Positions 54,112 to 63,931 of a stretch of DNA of 64,000 nt are shown here, piece by piece. The DNA is from Parasulfuritortus cantonensis (lineage in GTDB: Bacteria; Pseudomonadota; Gammaproteobacteria; Burkholderiales; Thiobacillaceae). Where the stretch lies: the NCBI RefSeq assembly GCF_004337445.1, contig NZ_SJZB01000022.1, positions 29,213 to 93,212 of the forward strand, in the 5' to 3' direction. Below the pieces are notes generated by a model that did not search any database, was not told the origin of the DNA, and saw only the letters and a list, made by a program, of their open reading frames with translations. Positions within the stretch are counted from its first letter, which is position 1. The number at the start of each line of letters is the position of its first letter. A program made the translations under genes and the position numbers.

Positions 54112-54707
54112 CCGACGTCCCCGAAATTCTCTTCCCGGACGATGCGCGGATTGACCTCGCGCGGATCGATGCTGACCGGCTGGTAGATCACCCGTTTCTG
54201 TTCCGGGTCGTAGCGCATCTCGACTTGGCCGTAGACCGGGAAATCCTTGCGGAAGGGGTGGCCGATGAAGCCGTAGTCGGTGAGGATGCGGCGCAGGTCC
54301 GGGTGACCCTCGAAGACGATGCCGACCAGGTCGAAGGCCTCGCGCTCGAACCAGTTGGCGCAGTTCCAGACGTCCACCACCGAAGCGACCATGGGCAGGT
54401 CGTCGTCCGGGCACCAGGTGCGCACGCGCAGGCGATGGTTGCGCACCACCGAGAGCAGATGCATGACCACGGCATAGCGCCCTTCGTCGCGCCCGGTCTC
54501 GGCATAGGTCGAATAATCCATGCCGCACAGGTCGATCAGTTCGTCGAAGCGCAGGCCGGACTCGTCGCGCAGTTGCAGGGCGACCTCGTGCCAATCCTCG
54601 GCACGCACCTCGATGGTGACCTCGCCGAGGGCGACGCGGCCGTCGACCAGCTTGTCGCCCAGCGCATCCTGCAGGCGCGTGAGCAGCACTTCCGGGGTTA
54701 CGGGCAT
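54102..54707 (-). CDS. nuoC: NADH-quinone oxidoreductase subunit C
   Basis: 201-residue 30-kDa-type subunit of complex I. Conserved: [12 protein letters not shown] (about 61), [20 protein letters not shown] (about 118-137) and [16 protein letters not shown] (about 141). The start is ATG 54707, 14 bp after nuoB. Separate nuoC and nuoD genes are normal in betaproteobacteria. The final codons GHG-stop lie within the duplicated nuoD-start segment. Confidence 0.94.
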   Translation of the reverse strand: MPVTPEVLLTRLQDALGDKLVDGRVALGEVTIEVRAEDWHEVALQLRDESGLRFDELIDLCGMDYSTYAETGRDEGRYAVVMHLLSVVRNHRLRVRTWCPDDDLPMVASVVDVWNCANWFEREAFDLVGIVFEGHPDLRRILTDYGFIGHPFRKDFPVYGQVEMRYDPEQKRVIYQPVSIDPREVNPRIVREENFGDVGHG

Positions 54708-54721
54708 CTTGCTTGGATTCC

Positions 54722-55222
54722 TTAACGGGCGATGGTGTTGGTGCGACGGATCTTGTTCATCAGCTGGCCGAGGCCGAACAGGAGCGCCTCGGCAGTGGGC
54801 GGGCAGCCCGGCACGTAGACGTCCACCGGCACGATGCGGTCGCAGCCGCGCACCACGGAGTAGGAATAGTGGTAGTAGCCGCCGCCGTTGGCGCACGAGC
54901 CCATGGACAGGACCCAGCGCGGCTCCGGCATCTGGTCGTAGACCTTGCGCAGGGCCGGGGCCATCTTGTTGCACAGGGTACCGGCGACGATCATCAGGTC
55001 GGACTGGCGCGGACTGGGCCGGAACACGATGCCGAAGCGGTCGAGGTCATAGCGCGCGGCGCCGGCCTGCATCATCTCGATGGCGCAGCAGGCGAGGCCG
55101 AAGGTCATCGGCCAGAGCGACCCGGTCTTGGCCCAGTTGATGACGGAATCGACACTGGTGGTGACGAAACCCTTGTCGTTGAGGCCGCCCTGCACGCCGG
55201 CCATGTTCGCTTCCCGGGTCAT
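54722..55222 (-). CDS. nuoB: NADH-quinone oxidoreductase subunit B
   Basis: 166-residue subunit with terminal cluster N2. Adjacent cysteines are in [11 protein letters not shown] (about residue 42), with the other ligands in [12 protein letters not shown] and [15 protein letters not shown] 55222 overlaps the nuoA stop (ATGA). Nearby upstream ATGs would extend into nuoA. Confidence 0.96.
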   Translation of the reverse strand: MTREANMAGVQGGLNDKGFVTTSVDSVINWAKTGSLWPMTFGLACCAIEMMQAGAARYDLDRFGIVFRPSPRQSDLMIVAGTLCNKMAPALRKVYDQMPEPRWVLSMGSCANGGGYYHYSYSVVRGCDRIVPVDVYVPGCPPTAEALLFGLGQLMNKIRRTNTIAR

Positions 55223-55587
55223 TCCCATTCCAGGGCTCCCTTCATCCATTCATAGGCAAAGCCGACCACCAGGATGCCGAGGAATACCACCATGGCCCAG
55301 AAGCCGAAGGCACCGATCTGGTCGAGGACGACCGCCCAGGGAAACAGGAAGGCGATCTCCAGGTCGAACAGGATGAACAGGATGGCGACCAGGTAATAGC
55401 GCACGTCGAATTTCATGCGCGCGTCCTCGAAGGCCTCGAAGCCGCATTCGTACGGGGAATTCTTTTCCGGGTCGGGCTTCTGCAAGCCCAGCGACCAAGC
55501 GATGCCGCCACCTATCAGCATGGGGCCGATGCCGACGGCCAAGCCCACCAGTATGAACAGCAGTATGGCGAAATAGTTATCAAGCAT
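55219..55587 (-). CDS. nuoA: NADH-quinone oxidoreductase subunit A
   Basis: 122-residue membrane subunit with three helices. The conserved loop [24 protein letters not shown] (given here as [10 protein letters not shown] plus [13 protein letters not shown]) is present, as is [13 protein letters not shown]. Start ATG 55587 follows GAGGGGAC; the frame is open 7 codons further. First gene of nuoABCDEFGHIJKLMN. Unlike many betaproteobacteria, secG and a tRNA-Leu do not precede it; a two-component system does. Confidence 0.95.
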   Translation of the reverse strand: MLDNYFAILLFILVGLAVGIGPMLIGGGIAWSLGLQKPDPEKNSPYECGFEAFEDARMKFDVRYYLVAILFILFDLEIAFLFPWAVVLDQIGAFGFWAMVVFLGILVVGFAYEWMKGALEWE

Positions 55588-55630
55588 TGAGTCCCCTCTA
55601 CCGCGCAATGCACGCGGAATAACAGCTGAA

Positions 55631-55659
55631 GTTTATTTGCCCGAGGCGAACCGTGTCAA
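55631..55659 (-). promoter_or_regulatory. Putative sigma-70 promoter of the nuo operon
   Basis: On the minus strand TTGACA (55659-55654) and ATAAAC (55636-55631) are 17 bp apart, giving a leader of about 37 bp to nuoA. An AT-rich stretch lies upstream (55680-55735). The rest up to the kinase gene at 55920 shows no gene. Confidence 0.55.
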
Positions 55660-55919
55660 GCCGAGAAATACCAAAAACCCCATTTAGATCAATGAGTTAT
55701 TAAATAAGCAAAGGTACTGATAAAGAAATTCGATAACAGCGGGGAGGCGTTTAGGACCCGGCCCGCCCGAGTGCCGGCCGTGCGGATGGGCGCCGACGGA
55801 CGCTGCCGGGCCGGATTCGCGAAGGCACCGGCGAAGCGCGAGGCGCACCATTTTAGCGCAAGATGGCGAGCGTTTACTATCCGCCCGGCGGCCGTGCCGA
55901 CGCCGCCTCCCGGCCGGCG

Positions 55920-57230
55920 TCAGACGCCACGGGGCAGGGTCACCGTGACCCGCAGACCGCCTTCCGGCCGGTTCGCCATGGTCACGTCGCCGCCGTGGGC
56001 ACGGGCCAGGTTGCGGGCGATGGCGAGCCCGAGGCCGACGCCGCCGGTCTCCCGGTTGCGCGAATTCTCGCCGCGCCGGAACGGCTGGAACATCAACTCG
56101 AGGTTCTCGTCCGGGATGCCGGGGCCGTCGTCGTCGATGCGCAGGCGCAGCTCCTGCGCCCCGTCCTCGACCCGGACGCGGCAGTTGCCGCCATAGCGCA
56201 CGGCGTTCTCGATCAGGTTGGCCAGGCAGCGCTTGAGCGCCTGGGGGCGCGCCTGGATCGGCTGCAGGGCTTCGCCTTCGACGACCACTTCCTGGCCCAC
56301 CGAGGCCATGTCGTCCTGGAGCGTCGACAGCAGGGCGTTGACGTCGAGCGGCGCCCCCGCTTCCTGGCGCGACTCGCCGCGCAGGAAATCCAGGGTCGCC
56401 GCCAGCATGGTCTCCATGTCCTCCAGATCGCGCACGAACTTGGCCCGCTGGGCGTCGTCGGGCAGCATCTCGGCGCGCAGCTTGAGGCGGGTGATGGGCG
56501 TCTTGAGGTCGTGCGAGACCGCCGCCAGGATGCGCAGACGGTCATCCAGATAACTGGCCAGGCGGCGCTGCATGGTGTTGAAGGCGTGCGCGGCCTGCCG
56601 CAGTTCGCGCGGACCGGTCTCGGGCAGGGGCGGCCCGCCCAGGTTGCGGCCCAGGGCATCGGCGGCCTGGGCCAGGCGCCGCAGGGGCTGTACCGCCCAG
56701 CGCATGGCGACCAGGGCGAGGACCGCGATGGCGATGAAGTAACCGGCCAGCAGCGGCAGGTGCCGGCTCGGCTCGACGCCGTTGTCCTTCGGGTAATGGT
56801 GGATCGCCTGGACCACCTGGCCGTCGTGCAGGCGGAAGGTGATGTGGGTGGCGATCGGGATGCCGGCGACGGTTTCGTCCGGGCCGCCGGCGACGTGGAC
56901 GTCGCGCTCCTCGCCCAGGTATTTGCGCAGGTATTTCTGCAACTTGCCGAGGGCGCCCTGCTCCGAGCCGCCGACCGACCGGCCGACCAGGGAAAAGGTG
57001 ATGCGCGGCGTGCTCAGCACCGGCAGCAGGCCTTCCCGACCGGCCGCCGCCGTGTGGTCCAGGGTCTCGGCCACCGAGGCCAGGCGGGTCACCAGGGGCG
57101 CGGCGATCTGCATGGACAGGACGCGCTCGCGTTCCTCCTGGTACAGCCGCTCGGCGATCCACTGGGCGGCCAGCAGGCCCAGCAGCAGGATGCCGGCGAC
57201 GCGCAGGTAGATGGTGTCGAGGCGCTTCAC
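55920..57230 (-). CDS. Sensor histidine kinase, EnvZ-like, of the metal-efflux locus
   Basis: 436 aa. TM1 is at about residues 9-25, a periplasmic domain of about 125 residues contains HVAGGPDETVAGIPIATHIT, and TM2 is near 155-175. HAMP (PLRRLAQAADALGRNLGG) leads to HisKA with the phospho-His in AAVSHDLKTPITRLKL (about 240), then HATPase with NLIENAVRYGG, IDDDGPGIP and GVGLGLAIARNLARAHGG. The start is GTG 57230, overlapping the regulator stop (GTGA). It probably senses metal or envelope stress for the divergent RND operon; the signal is unknown. Confidence 0.87.
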   Translation of the reverse strand: MKRLDTIYLRVAGILLLGLLAAQWIAERLYQEERERVLSMQIAAPLVTRLASVAETLDHTAAAGREGLLPVLSTPRITFSLVGRSVGGSEQGALGKLQKYLRKYLGEERDVHVAGGPDETVAGIPIATHITFRLHDGQVVQAIHHYPKDNGVEPSRHLPLLAGYFIAIAVLALVAMRWAVQPLRRLAQAADALGRNLGGPPLPETGPRELRQAAHAFNTMQRRLASYLDDRLRILAAVSHDLKTPITRLKLRAEMLPDDAQRAKFVRDLEDMETMLAATLDFLRGESRQEAGAPLDVNALLSTLQDDMASVGQEVVVEGEALQPIQARPQALKRCLANLIENAVRYGGNCRVRVEDGAQELRLRIDDDGPGIPDENLELMFQPFRRGENSRNRETGGVGLGLAIARNLARAHGGDVTMANRPEGGLRVTVTLPRGV

Positions 57231-57943
57231 TGGCGCACCACCGGCACGGCCAGGACGTAGCCCTCGTTGCGCACGGTCTTGATCAGGCGCGGCTCGCGCG
57301 GGTCGTCGCCGAGCTTGCGGCGCAGGCGGCCGATCTGCACGTCGATGGCGCGGTCGAAGGCGCTCGCCTCGCGGCCCTGGGTGAACTCCAGTATCTGGTC
57401 GCGCGAGAGCACCCGGTTGGCGTGTTCCAGGAGCACCCTGAGCAGCTTGTACTCGGCCCCGGACAGGTCGACCACCACCCCGGCCGGCGACAGCATCTGG
57501 CGGGTCTGGGTATCCAGGGTCCAGTCCTGGAAACGGAACCGGCGCACGTCCTCGTCGGCCAGGTTCTCCGGCAGGCAGCCGGCCCGGCGCAGGATGCTCT
57601 TCACCCGGGCGAGCAGCTCGCGCGGATTGAACGGTTTCGGCAGGTAGTCGTCCGCCCCCATCTCGAGGCCGATGATGCGATCGACCTCGTCCCCGCGTGC
57701 CGTCAGCATCAGGATCGGGATGCGGCTGCCCGCGCGCAGCCGGCGGCACAGGCTGAGGCCGTCCTCGTCCGGCAACATCACGTCCAGGATGACCAGGTCG
57801 AAGCGGGCGCTGTCCAGGGCCCGCGCCATCTGGCGCCCGTCCGCCGCCGCGGTGACCCGGAATCCGGCCTGGCCCAGGTACTCGCCCAGCAGGCTGCGCA
57901 ACTCGGTGTCGTCATCGACGACCAGGATATGGTCTTGTTTCAT
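57227..57943 (-). CDS. OmpR-family response regulator of the metal-efflux locus
   Basis: 238 aa. The receiver domain (ILVVDDDTEL; phospho-Asp in LVILDVMLPDEDG near 53; Lys in YLPKPFNP near 103) is followed by a winged-helix domain ending VDVQIGRLRRKLGDDPREP and IKTVRNEGYVLAVPV. The extended form with a long linker resembles OmpR rather than CusR/CzcR. It is transcribed away from the RND efflux operon 229 bp distant, the usual layout for a regulator and its target. Confidence 0.9.
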   Translation of the reverse strand: MKQDHILVVDDDTELRSLLGEYLGQAGFRVTAAADGRQMARALDSARFDLVILDVMLPDEDGLSLCRRLRAGSRIPILMLTARGDEVDRIIGLEMGADDYLPKPFNPRELLARVKSILRRAGCLPENLADEDVRRFRFQDWTLDTQTRQMLSPAGVVVDLSGAEYKLLRVLLEHANRVLSRDQILEFTQGREASAFDRAIDVQIGRLRRKLGDDPREPRLIKTVRNEGYVLAVPVVRQ

Positions 57944-58004
57944 GGCGGCTATTTCGGGACTCGGCGCTTGATTATTTATCCCCCGGGAACGGCATGGGCA
58001 TCGG

Positions 58005-58054
58005 TTTGTAAACGCATGTAACGAGGAGCACGGCTGCGACACGAGCTTACAAAA
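58005..58054. promoter_or_regulatory. Candidate operator for the OmpR-type regulator
   Basis: TTTGTAAAC (58005-58013) and TGTAACG (58017-58023) form a direct repeat with 10-bp phase. TTACAAA (58048-58054) is the inverted form 40 bp on. They lie midway between the regulator gene and the efflux operon. A TAAAAT at about 58093 could be the -10 of the efflux operon. Confidence 0.4.
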
Positions 58055-58172
58055 TGCCGGCCGACGGTCGCAAGCCGGCCCCGGGCGGGTGCTCTAAAAT
58101 TCACCTTACTCATTTCACCACTCTTCCCGGTGCCCTGCCGCCCCATCCCCTCGCATCAACAGGGAGAACTCG

Positions 58173-59252
58173 ATGCCCCGCAATCTGCCGTTTTTCATCC
58201 TCTTCATGCTCGCGACCCAGGCCTGGGGTAACGACAACCTGGTCGCCCTGTCGGCCTCGCAACGCGCCGCCCTGCGCATCGCCACCGCCCCCCTGGTGGC
58301 CGACGCCGGCGCGGTGAGCGTCGGCCTGCCGGCCCGGGTGACCGTGCCGCCGACCCAGGAGCGCCTGGTCATGGCGCCGCTGGCCGGCATCGTCAGCGAG
58401 GTCCGGGTGGCGGCGGGCGACCTGGTCAAGGCCGGGCAGACCCTGGCCGTGCTGCGCGGCGAGGGCCTGATCGGCGCCCAGCGCGACATCGCCCAGGCCG
58501 CGGTCCAGTACCGCCTGGCCGAGGAGTCGGCCCGACGCGACGAGGCCCTGTTCAAGGAAGGCATCATCCCCGAGTCGCGCCTGCAGAACGCCCGCGCCGG
58601 CCTGGCCCAAGCGCGCGCGGTGTTTAACGAGCGGCGCGCCTGGCTGCGCCTGATCGGCCTCGGCGGCAACGCCATCGTGGCCGCCGAACGGGGCGAGCGC
58701 ATGACCGACAGCATCGGCCTGGCCAGCCCGATCGCCGGCGTGGTCCTGGAACAGCAGGCCATGGTCGGCGCCCGGGTCGACACCGCCGGCATGCTGTTCA
58801 AGGTCGCCCGGCTCGACCCGCTCTGGCTGGAGATCCAGGCGCCGGCCGAGATGGCCGCGCGCATCAAGCCCGGCCAGAAGGTCGGCGTGCCGGGCACCCA
58901 GGCCGTCGGCAGCATCCTCTCGGTCGGCCGCGGCGTGAGCGAGGCCCAGACCGTGCCGGTGCGCGCCCGGGTCAGCAACCGGGATGGCCTGCTGCGCCTG
59001 AACCAGAGCGTCTCGGCCCGCATCGAGGGCGTCGCCGGCGACAAGCAATGGCGCGTGCCGGTCAGCGCCGTCGTACGCCAGGACGGCCAGAACTGGGTGT
59101 TCGTCGAGCGGGCGGGCGGCTTCGAGCCGAAGCCGGTCAAGGTCCTCGCCAAGACCGCCCAGTCGGTCGCCATCGATGCCGCCTTCGTCGGCGACGAGAA
59201 GATCGCCATTGAAGGCGTCGCCACCCTCAAGGCCGCCTGGCAAGGGGAATAG
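58173..59252 (+). CDS. RND efflux periplasmic adaptor (CusB/CzcB-like)
   Basis: 359-residue membrane-fusion protein. A signal peptide (FFILFMLATQAWG) is followed by the barrel-sandwich lipoyl half LAGIVSEVRVAAGDLVKAGQ (about 71-90). A coiled-coil hairpin (about 100-150) follows, then the second half SPIAGVVLEQQAMVGARVDT (about 186-205), beta-barrel and membrane-proximal domains. It bridges the inner-membrane pump encoded next and the TolC-like channel. No His/Met-rich metal-binding N-terminal extension is seen. GGGAGA precedes the ATG; 2 bp to the pump gene. Confidence 0.88.
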   Translation: MPRNLPFFILFMLATQAWGNDNLVALSASQRAALRIATAPLVADAGAVSVGLPARVTVPPTQERLVMAPLAGIVSEVRVAAGDLVKAGQTLAVLRGEGLIGAQRDIAQAAVQYRLAEESARRDEALFKEGIIPESRLQNARAGLAQARAVFNERRAWLRLIGLGGNAIVAAERGERMTDSIGLASPIAGVVLEQQAMVGARVDTAGMLFKVARLDPLWLEIQAPAEMAARIKPGQKVGVPGTQAVGSILSVGRGVSEAQTVPVRARVSNRDGLLRLNQSVSARIEGVAGDKQWRVPVSAVVRQDGQNWVFVERAGGFEPKPVKVLAKTAQSVAIDAAFVGDEKIAIEGVATLKAAWQGE

Positions 59253-59254
59253 GC

Positions 59255-62200
59255 ATGCTTGCCCGTCTGACCGAATTCTCGCTGACCCAGCGCCTGCTGG
59301 TGCTCGGCCTCACCCTGCTGCTCGCGGCCGCCGGCATCCAGGCCTGGCGCAGCCTGCCCATCGACGCCTTCCCGGACGTCTCGACCACCCAGGTCAAGCT
59401 GATCCTGAAGGCCCCCGGCATGACCCCCGAGGAGGTGGAAAGCCGCATCGCCGCCCCCATCGAGATGGAGATGCTGGGCATTCCCAAACAGCGCATCCTG
59501 CGCTCCATGTCCAAGTACGGCCTCACCGACGTCACCATCGACTTCGAGGACGGCACCGACATCTACTGGGCGCGCCAGCAGGTCGCCGAGCGCCTGAACT
59601 CCGTGCTCGCCGACCTGCCCGAAGGCGTCAGCGGCGGCCTGGCCCCGATCACCACGCCGTTGTCCGAGATGTTCATGTTCACCGTCGAGGGCGACCAGTA
59701 CAGCCTGACCGAGCGGCGCGCCCTGCTCGACTGGGTGATCCGGCCCAAGCTGCGCACCCTGCCGGGCGTCGCCGACGTGAACGCCCTGGGCGGCAGCGTG
59801 AAGACCTTCGAGGTGGTGCCGGACAACAGCGCCATGAGCGCGCGCGGCGTCACCCTGGCGGAACTGCGCGACGCCATCCAGGCCAACAACCGCAACGACG
59901 GCGCCGGCCGCCTGACCGAAGGCGAGGAAGTCTGGCTGGTGCGCGTCGAAGGCGCGGTCACCAACCTGGACGACCTGGCCGGCATCGTGGTCAAGAACGT
60001 CGGCGGCGTGCCCGTGCGGGTCGCCGACGTCGCCCAGGTGCGCCTGGGCAGCCTGACCCGCTACGGCGGCGTCAGCAAGGACGGCAAGGGCGAGGCGGTC
60101 GAAGGCCTGGTCCTGGGCCTGCGCGGCGCCAACGCCCAGAGGGTGGTGCAGGCGGTCAAGCAGCGCCTGGCCGAGATCCAGCCCACTCTGCCCAAGGGCG
60201 TCACCGTGAAGCCCTTCTACGACCGCTCGGCCCTCGTCGAACGGGCCGTGCACACGGTCACCAAGGCCCTGACCGAGGCCATCGTCCTGGTCCTGGTCCT
60301 CCTCGTCCTGTTCCTCGGCAATGCCCGCGCCGCGCTCACCGTGGCCCTGTCCCTGCCCCTGGCCGCCCTCGCCACCTTCCTGCTCATGCAGCGCTTCGGC
60401 CTGTCGGCCAACCTGATGAGCCTGGGCGGCCTGGCCATCGCCATCGGCATGCTGGTGGACGGCGCCGTCGTGGTGGTCGAGAACATCGTCACCCACCTGG
60501 CCCACGACACCAGCGGCCAATCCAAGCTGCACCGGGTGTTCCGCGCCGTGCGCGAGGTGGCGACCCCGACCGGGGCGGGCGTACTCATCATCATGATCGT
60601 CTTCCTGCCCCTGCTCACCCTGGAGGGCCTGGAGGGCAAGCTGTTCGTGCCGGTCGCCCTGACCATCGTGTTCGCCCTCGGTGCCGCCCTGGTCCTGGCC
60701 CTCACCGTGGTACCGGTGCTGTCCACCTGGCTGCTCAAGGAAGGCGCCCATGGCGACCCCTGGCTGGTCCGCCTGGCCCTGCGCCTGTACACCCCGGTCC
60801 TGGACTTCGTCCTGGCCAGGTTCAAGCTGGTCATGATCGCCGCCGCGGCCATGCTGGCGCTGGCCGTCGCCATGTATCCGCTCATCGGCAAGTCGTTCAT
60901 GCCCACCCTGGACGAGGGCGACCTCCTGGTGCAACTGGAGAAGCTGCCCTCGATCAGCCTGGAGGAGAGCCTGGCACTCGACCGCGCGGTCCAGCAGGCC
61001 CTCATGAAGCGGGTACCGGAAGTGGCCGGCGTGGTGGCCCGGGCCGGTTCCGACGAACTCGGCCTCGACCCCATGGGCCTCAACCAGACCGACTCCTTCC
61101 TGGTCCTGAAGCCGCGCGAGCAATGGCGCAAGCCGGACAAGGACTGGCTCATGGAAGAGATCCGCAAGGTGATGGCCGACTTCCCGGGCGTCACCTACGG
61201 CTTCACCCAGCCGATCGACATGCGCGTCTCCGAGATGCTCACCGGCGCCCGCGGCGACCTCGCCATCAAGGTCTTCGGCTCCGACCTGGACACCCTCAAC
61301 CGCCTGGCCGGCGAAGTCGAGGCCCTGCTCGGCAAGATCCCCGGCGCCCAGGACGTGTTCAGCCTGAAGAACGACGGCGTGCAGTACTTCAAGGTCGAGG
61401 TCGACCGCCTCGCCGCCGGCCGCTACGGCCTCACGGTGGACGACGTCTCGGCCTTCCTGCGCGCCAACCTGGAAGGCCTGCGCCTGGGCATCGTCCAGGA
61501 AGGCATCAAGCGTACGCCGCTGGTGCTGCGCGCCGGCGAGGACGTGCGCATGTCGCCGGCCCTGTTCGAGGCCCTGCGCATCCCGACCATGAACGGCGTC
61601 GCCCTGCCGCTGCACGAGGTGGCCCGGCTGGTGCGCACGGACGGCCCGGTGGCGGTGAGCCGGGAAAACGCGGCCCGCTACGTCACCATCCAGTGCAACG
61701 TGTCCGGACGCGACCTGGTCGGCTTCGTCGACGAGGTGAAGGCCCGGGTCGCGCAGTCGGTCAAGCTGCCGGACGGCTACCAGGTGGTCTACGGCGGCCA
61801 GTTCGAGAACCAGCAGCGCGCCGCCGCCCGCCTGGCGGTGGTGGTGCCGATCGCCCTGGCGCTGATCTTCGCCCTCCTGTTCGCCACCTTCAAGTCGCTC
61901 AAGCAGGCCGGTCTGGTGATCGCCAACGTGCCCTTCGCCCTGGTCGGCGGCATCGCCGCCCTCTGGCTGACCGGCGAATACATGTCGGTGCCGGCCTCGG
62001 TGGGCTTCATCGCCCTGCTCGGTATCGCGGTGCTCAACGGCGTCGTCCTGGTGTCCTACTTCAACCAGCTCGCCGGCGAAGGCATGGCGCCCGACAGCGT
62101 GGTGCGCGAAGGCGCCCTGCGCCGCCTGCGCCCGGTCCTGATGACCGCCAGCATCACCGCCTTCGGCCTGGTCCCCCTGCTGCTCGCCACCGGCCCCGGC

Positions 62201-62317
62201 TCGGAGATCCAGAAGCCGCTGGCCATCGTCGTCATGGGCGGCCTGTTCACCTCCACCGCCCTGACCCTGTTGATGTTGCCGGTGCTGTACCGGCGCCTGA
62301 TCCTGAAAGACCAATGA
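59255..62317 (+). CDS. Heavy-metal RND efflux pump (CusA/CzcA family)
   Basis: 1020 residues with 12 helices in two repeats and two large periplasmic loops. HME-type features: AFPDVSTTQVKL near residue 39, GLAIAIGMLVDGAVVVVENIV (about 390-410) with the acidic proton-relay residue, SFMPTLDEGDLLVQLEKLPS and GSEIQKPLAIVVMGGLFTST. It is a trimeric inner-membrane pump using the proton gradient. Whether it moves Cu/Ag or Zn/Co/Cd cannot be decided; the MPTLDEGD segment is shared by both. Part of a four- or five-gene operon. Confidence 0.92.
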   Translation: MLARLTEFSLTQRLLVLGLTLLLAAAGIQAWRSLPIDAFPDVSTTQVKLILKAPGMTPEEVESRIAAPIEMEMLGIPKQRILRSMSKYGLTDVTIDFEDGTDIYWARQQVAERLNSVLADLPEGVSGGLAPITTPLSEMFMFTVEGDQYSLTERRALLDWVIRPKLRTLPGVADVNALGGSVKTFEVVPDNSAMSARGVTLAELRDAIQANNRNDGAGRLTEGEEVWLVRVEGAVTNLDDLAGIVVKNVGGVPVRVADVAQVRLGSLTRYGGVSKDGKGEAVEGLVLGLRGANAQRVVQAVKQRLAEIQPTLPKGVTVKPFYDRSALVERAVHTVTKALTEAIVLVLVLLVLFLGNARAALTVALSLPLAALATFLLMQRFGLSANLMSLGGLAIAIGMLVDGAVVVVENIVTHLAHDTSGQSKLHRVFRAVREVATPTGAGVLIIMIVFLPLLTLEGLEGKLFVPVALTIVFALGAALVLALTVVPVLSTWLLKEGAHGDPWLVRLALRLYTPVLDFVLARFKLVMIAAAAMLALAVAMYPLIGKSFMPTLDEGDLLVQLEKLPSISLEESLALDRAVQQALMKRVPEVAGVVARAGSDELGLDPMGLNQTDSFLVLKPREQWRKPDKDWLMEEIRKVMADFPGVTYGFTQPIDMRVSEMLTGARGDLAIKVFGSDLDTLNRLAGEVEALLGKIPGAQDVFSLKNDGVQYFKVEVDRLAAGRYGLTVDDVSAFLRANLEGLRLGIVQEGIKRTPLVLRAGEDVRMSPALFEALRIPTMNGVALPLHEVARLVRTDGPVAVSRENAARYVTIQCNVSGRDLVGFVDEVKARVAQSVKLPDGYQVVYGGQFENQQRAAARLAVVVPIALALIFALLFATFKSLKQAGLVIANVPFALVGGIAALWLTGEYMSVPASVGFIALLGIAVLNGVVLVSYFNQLAGEGMAPDSVVREGALRRLRPVLMTASITAFGLVPLLLATGPGSEIQKPLAIVVMGGLFTSTALTLLMLPVLYRRLILKDQ

Positions 62318-62318
62318 C

Positions 62319-62624
62319 ATGACCCTGGTGAAACTGTCCCTGGCGGCGCCGCTGCACCTGGAGGACGAACTGGTGGAGCAGTTCCTGGAACGCCCCGAGT
62401 GGGCGTCCGGCTTCACCATCTTCAAGGCCGAAGGCTACAGCCGCCACCACGAGAGCCTCAGCGTGGCCGAGCAGGTACGCGGCCGCACCCAGCGCATGCT
62501 GGTGCAGATCGTCCTGGAGACCGACAACGCAGAGGCCCTGCTCGAGCACCTCCGGCAACGCTTCCCGAAACGCGACGTGGCCTGGTGGCTGGAGCCGGTG
62601 CTCGACTTCGGGAGACTGGCATGA
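62319..62624 (+). CDS. DUF3240 family protein
   Basis: 101-residue ferredoxin-like-fold protein, PII-like in size, found beside HME-RND pumps. It starts MTLVKLSLAAPLHLEDELVE and contains FTIFKAEGYSRHHESLSVAEQ, where the two His residues and the Glu may bind metal (inference), and ends in DVAWWLEPVLDFGRLA. 1 bp after the pump gene; its stop overlaps the TolC start (ATGA). A role in metal sensing or regulation of the pump has been suggested by context only. Confidence 0.85.
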   Translation: MTLVKLSLAAPLHLEDELVEQFLERPEWASGFTIFKAEGYSRHHESLSVAEQVRGRTQRMLVQIVLETDNAEALLEHLRQRFPKRDVAWWLEPVLDFGRLA

Positions 62625-63913
62625 CCATGAACAAACGCTTCGCCGCCTGCCTGCTCGGTGCCGCGCTCGCCGCCCTGTACGGGCCGGCCGGCGCCGAACC
62701 CGGCCAGGCCGTCCCGCCCGCCGACCTGCCGCCCCTCGCCGCGGTCGACCAGGTGCTGACCGACCAGCCCATGGTGCGCGCCGCCCAGGCCGGGTTGCGC
62801 GCCGCCGAGGCCCAGCACCGCGTCCTCCAGGCCGGCGAACATGAATTCAGCCTCGGCCTGACCGGCCAGCAACGGCGCGTCAGCGGCGCATCCAACTACT
62901 CCGAGTGGAACGTCAGCCTGCAGCGCGGCCTGCGCCTGCCCGGCAAGGCCGCCCTCGACGACCGGATCGGCCGACAAGGCGTGCTCGCCGCCGGCGAGCG
63001 CATCGGCGATGCCCGCCACGAGAGCGGCCGGCAACTGCTGACCCTGTGGTACGGCGCCCGCCTGGCCGGCCTCGAGACCCGGCTCTGGCAGCGCCAGGCC
63101 GAGCTGCTGCAGGCCGACCTGGCGGTGGTACAGACCCGGGTCCGGCTGGGTGACGCCGCCCGCCTGGACAGCCTGCAGGCCGAGGCCGCCCTGGCCCAGG
63201 CCCGCTCCCAGGCGGTCGCCGCCGAGGCCCGCGAACAGGCCGCCCTGGCCGAGCTGAGCGCCCGTTTCCCGGGCCTGCCGGCCCCCGATGCCAGCGCCGC
63301 CGAGCCGGTCACCCCGGCGGGCGACGCGGCGGCCTGGCTGGCCCATACCCTGGAGCACAACCACGAGATGTTGGCGGCCCAGCGCGCCCTCGACCAGGCC
63401 GGCCTCATGGCCCGCCGCGCCGAGGCCAACCGGGTGCCGGACCCGACCGTCGGCCTCCATGTCGCCAACGAACAGGGCGGCAACGACCGCATCTTCGGCG
63501 TCAGCCTGAACCTTGCCCTCCCGGGCGAGAACCGCCGGGCCCAAGCCCAGGCGATGGCGGCCCAGGCCGACGTGCTGGCCGAAGCCGTCGCGGCCACCCG
63601 GCGCCGCCTGGCCGCCGAGTCGGCCGCCAACTGGCAACGCGCGGTTGCCGGCGTCGCCAGCTGGCGCCGCCTGGCCGACGCCGCCGAGGCGGTCGGCCGC
63701 CACGCCGACCTGGCGCGCCGGGCCCATGAACTCGGCGAGCTGGGCCTGTCCGAGACCCTGCTCGCGCAACGCAACGCCCTGGACGCCCAACTCGCCGCCG
63801 GCCAGGCCCGCCTGGCCGCCAACGAGGCCGTCGCCCGGCTCATGCTCGACGCCCATCAGCTGTGGCCGCTGGGCGGCGAGCACGAGGAAGGCGAAGACCA
63901 CCCGGCACCCTGA
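62621..63913 (+). CDS. TolC/CzcC-like outer-membrane efflux channel
   Basis: 430-residue outer-membrane factor. A signal peptide (FAACLLGAALAALYGPAGA) is followed by two structural repeats of long coiled-coil helices, e.g. LAQARSQAVAAEAREQAALA and the matching LAEAVAATRRRLAAESAANW. Short beta segments include WNVSLQRGLRLPGKA and FGVSLNLALPGENRR, typical of CzcC/CusC-type proteins. No N-terminal lipobox Cys. It completes the tripartite pump. Start ATG 62621 within the previous stop. Confidence 0.87.
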   Translation: MTMNKRFAACLLGAALAALYGPAGAEPGQAVPPADLPPLAAVDQVLTDQPMVRAAQAGLRAAEAQHRVLQAGEHEFSLGLTGQQRRVSGASNYSEWNVSLQRGLRLPGKAALDDRIGRQGVLAAGERIGDARHESGRQLLTLWYGARLAGLETRLWQRQAELLQADLAVVQTRVRLGDAARLDSLQAEAALAQARSQAVAAEAREQAALAELSARFPGLPAPDASAAEPVTPAGDAAAWLAHTLEHNHEMLAAQRALDQAGLMARRAEANRVPDPTVGLHVANEQGGNDRIFGVSLNLALPGENRRAQAQAMAAQADVLAEAVAATRRRLAAESAANWQRAVAGVASWRRLADAAEAVGRHADLARRAHELGELGLSETLLAQRNALDAQLAAGQARLAANEAVARLMLDAHQLWPLGGEHEEGEDHPAP

Positions 63914-63931
63914 CCATCGAGGAGCCCCACC

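Noticed and set aside
58115..62425. 1436-codon open frame antisense to the adaptor and RND pump genes
   Set aside because: Low-complexity Gln/Gly/His-rich translation typical of antisense shadows; covers two real genes on the other strand.
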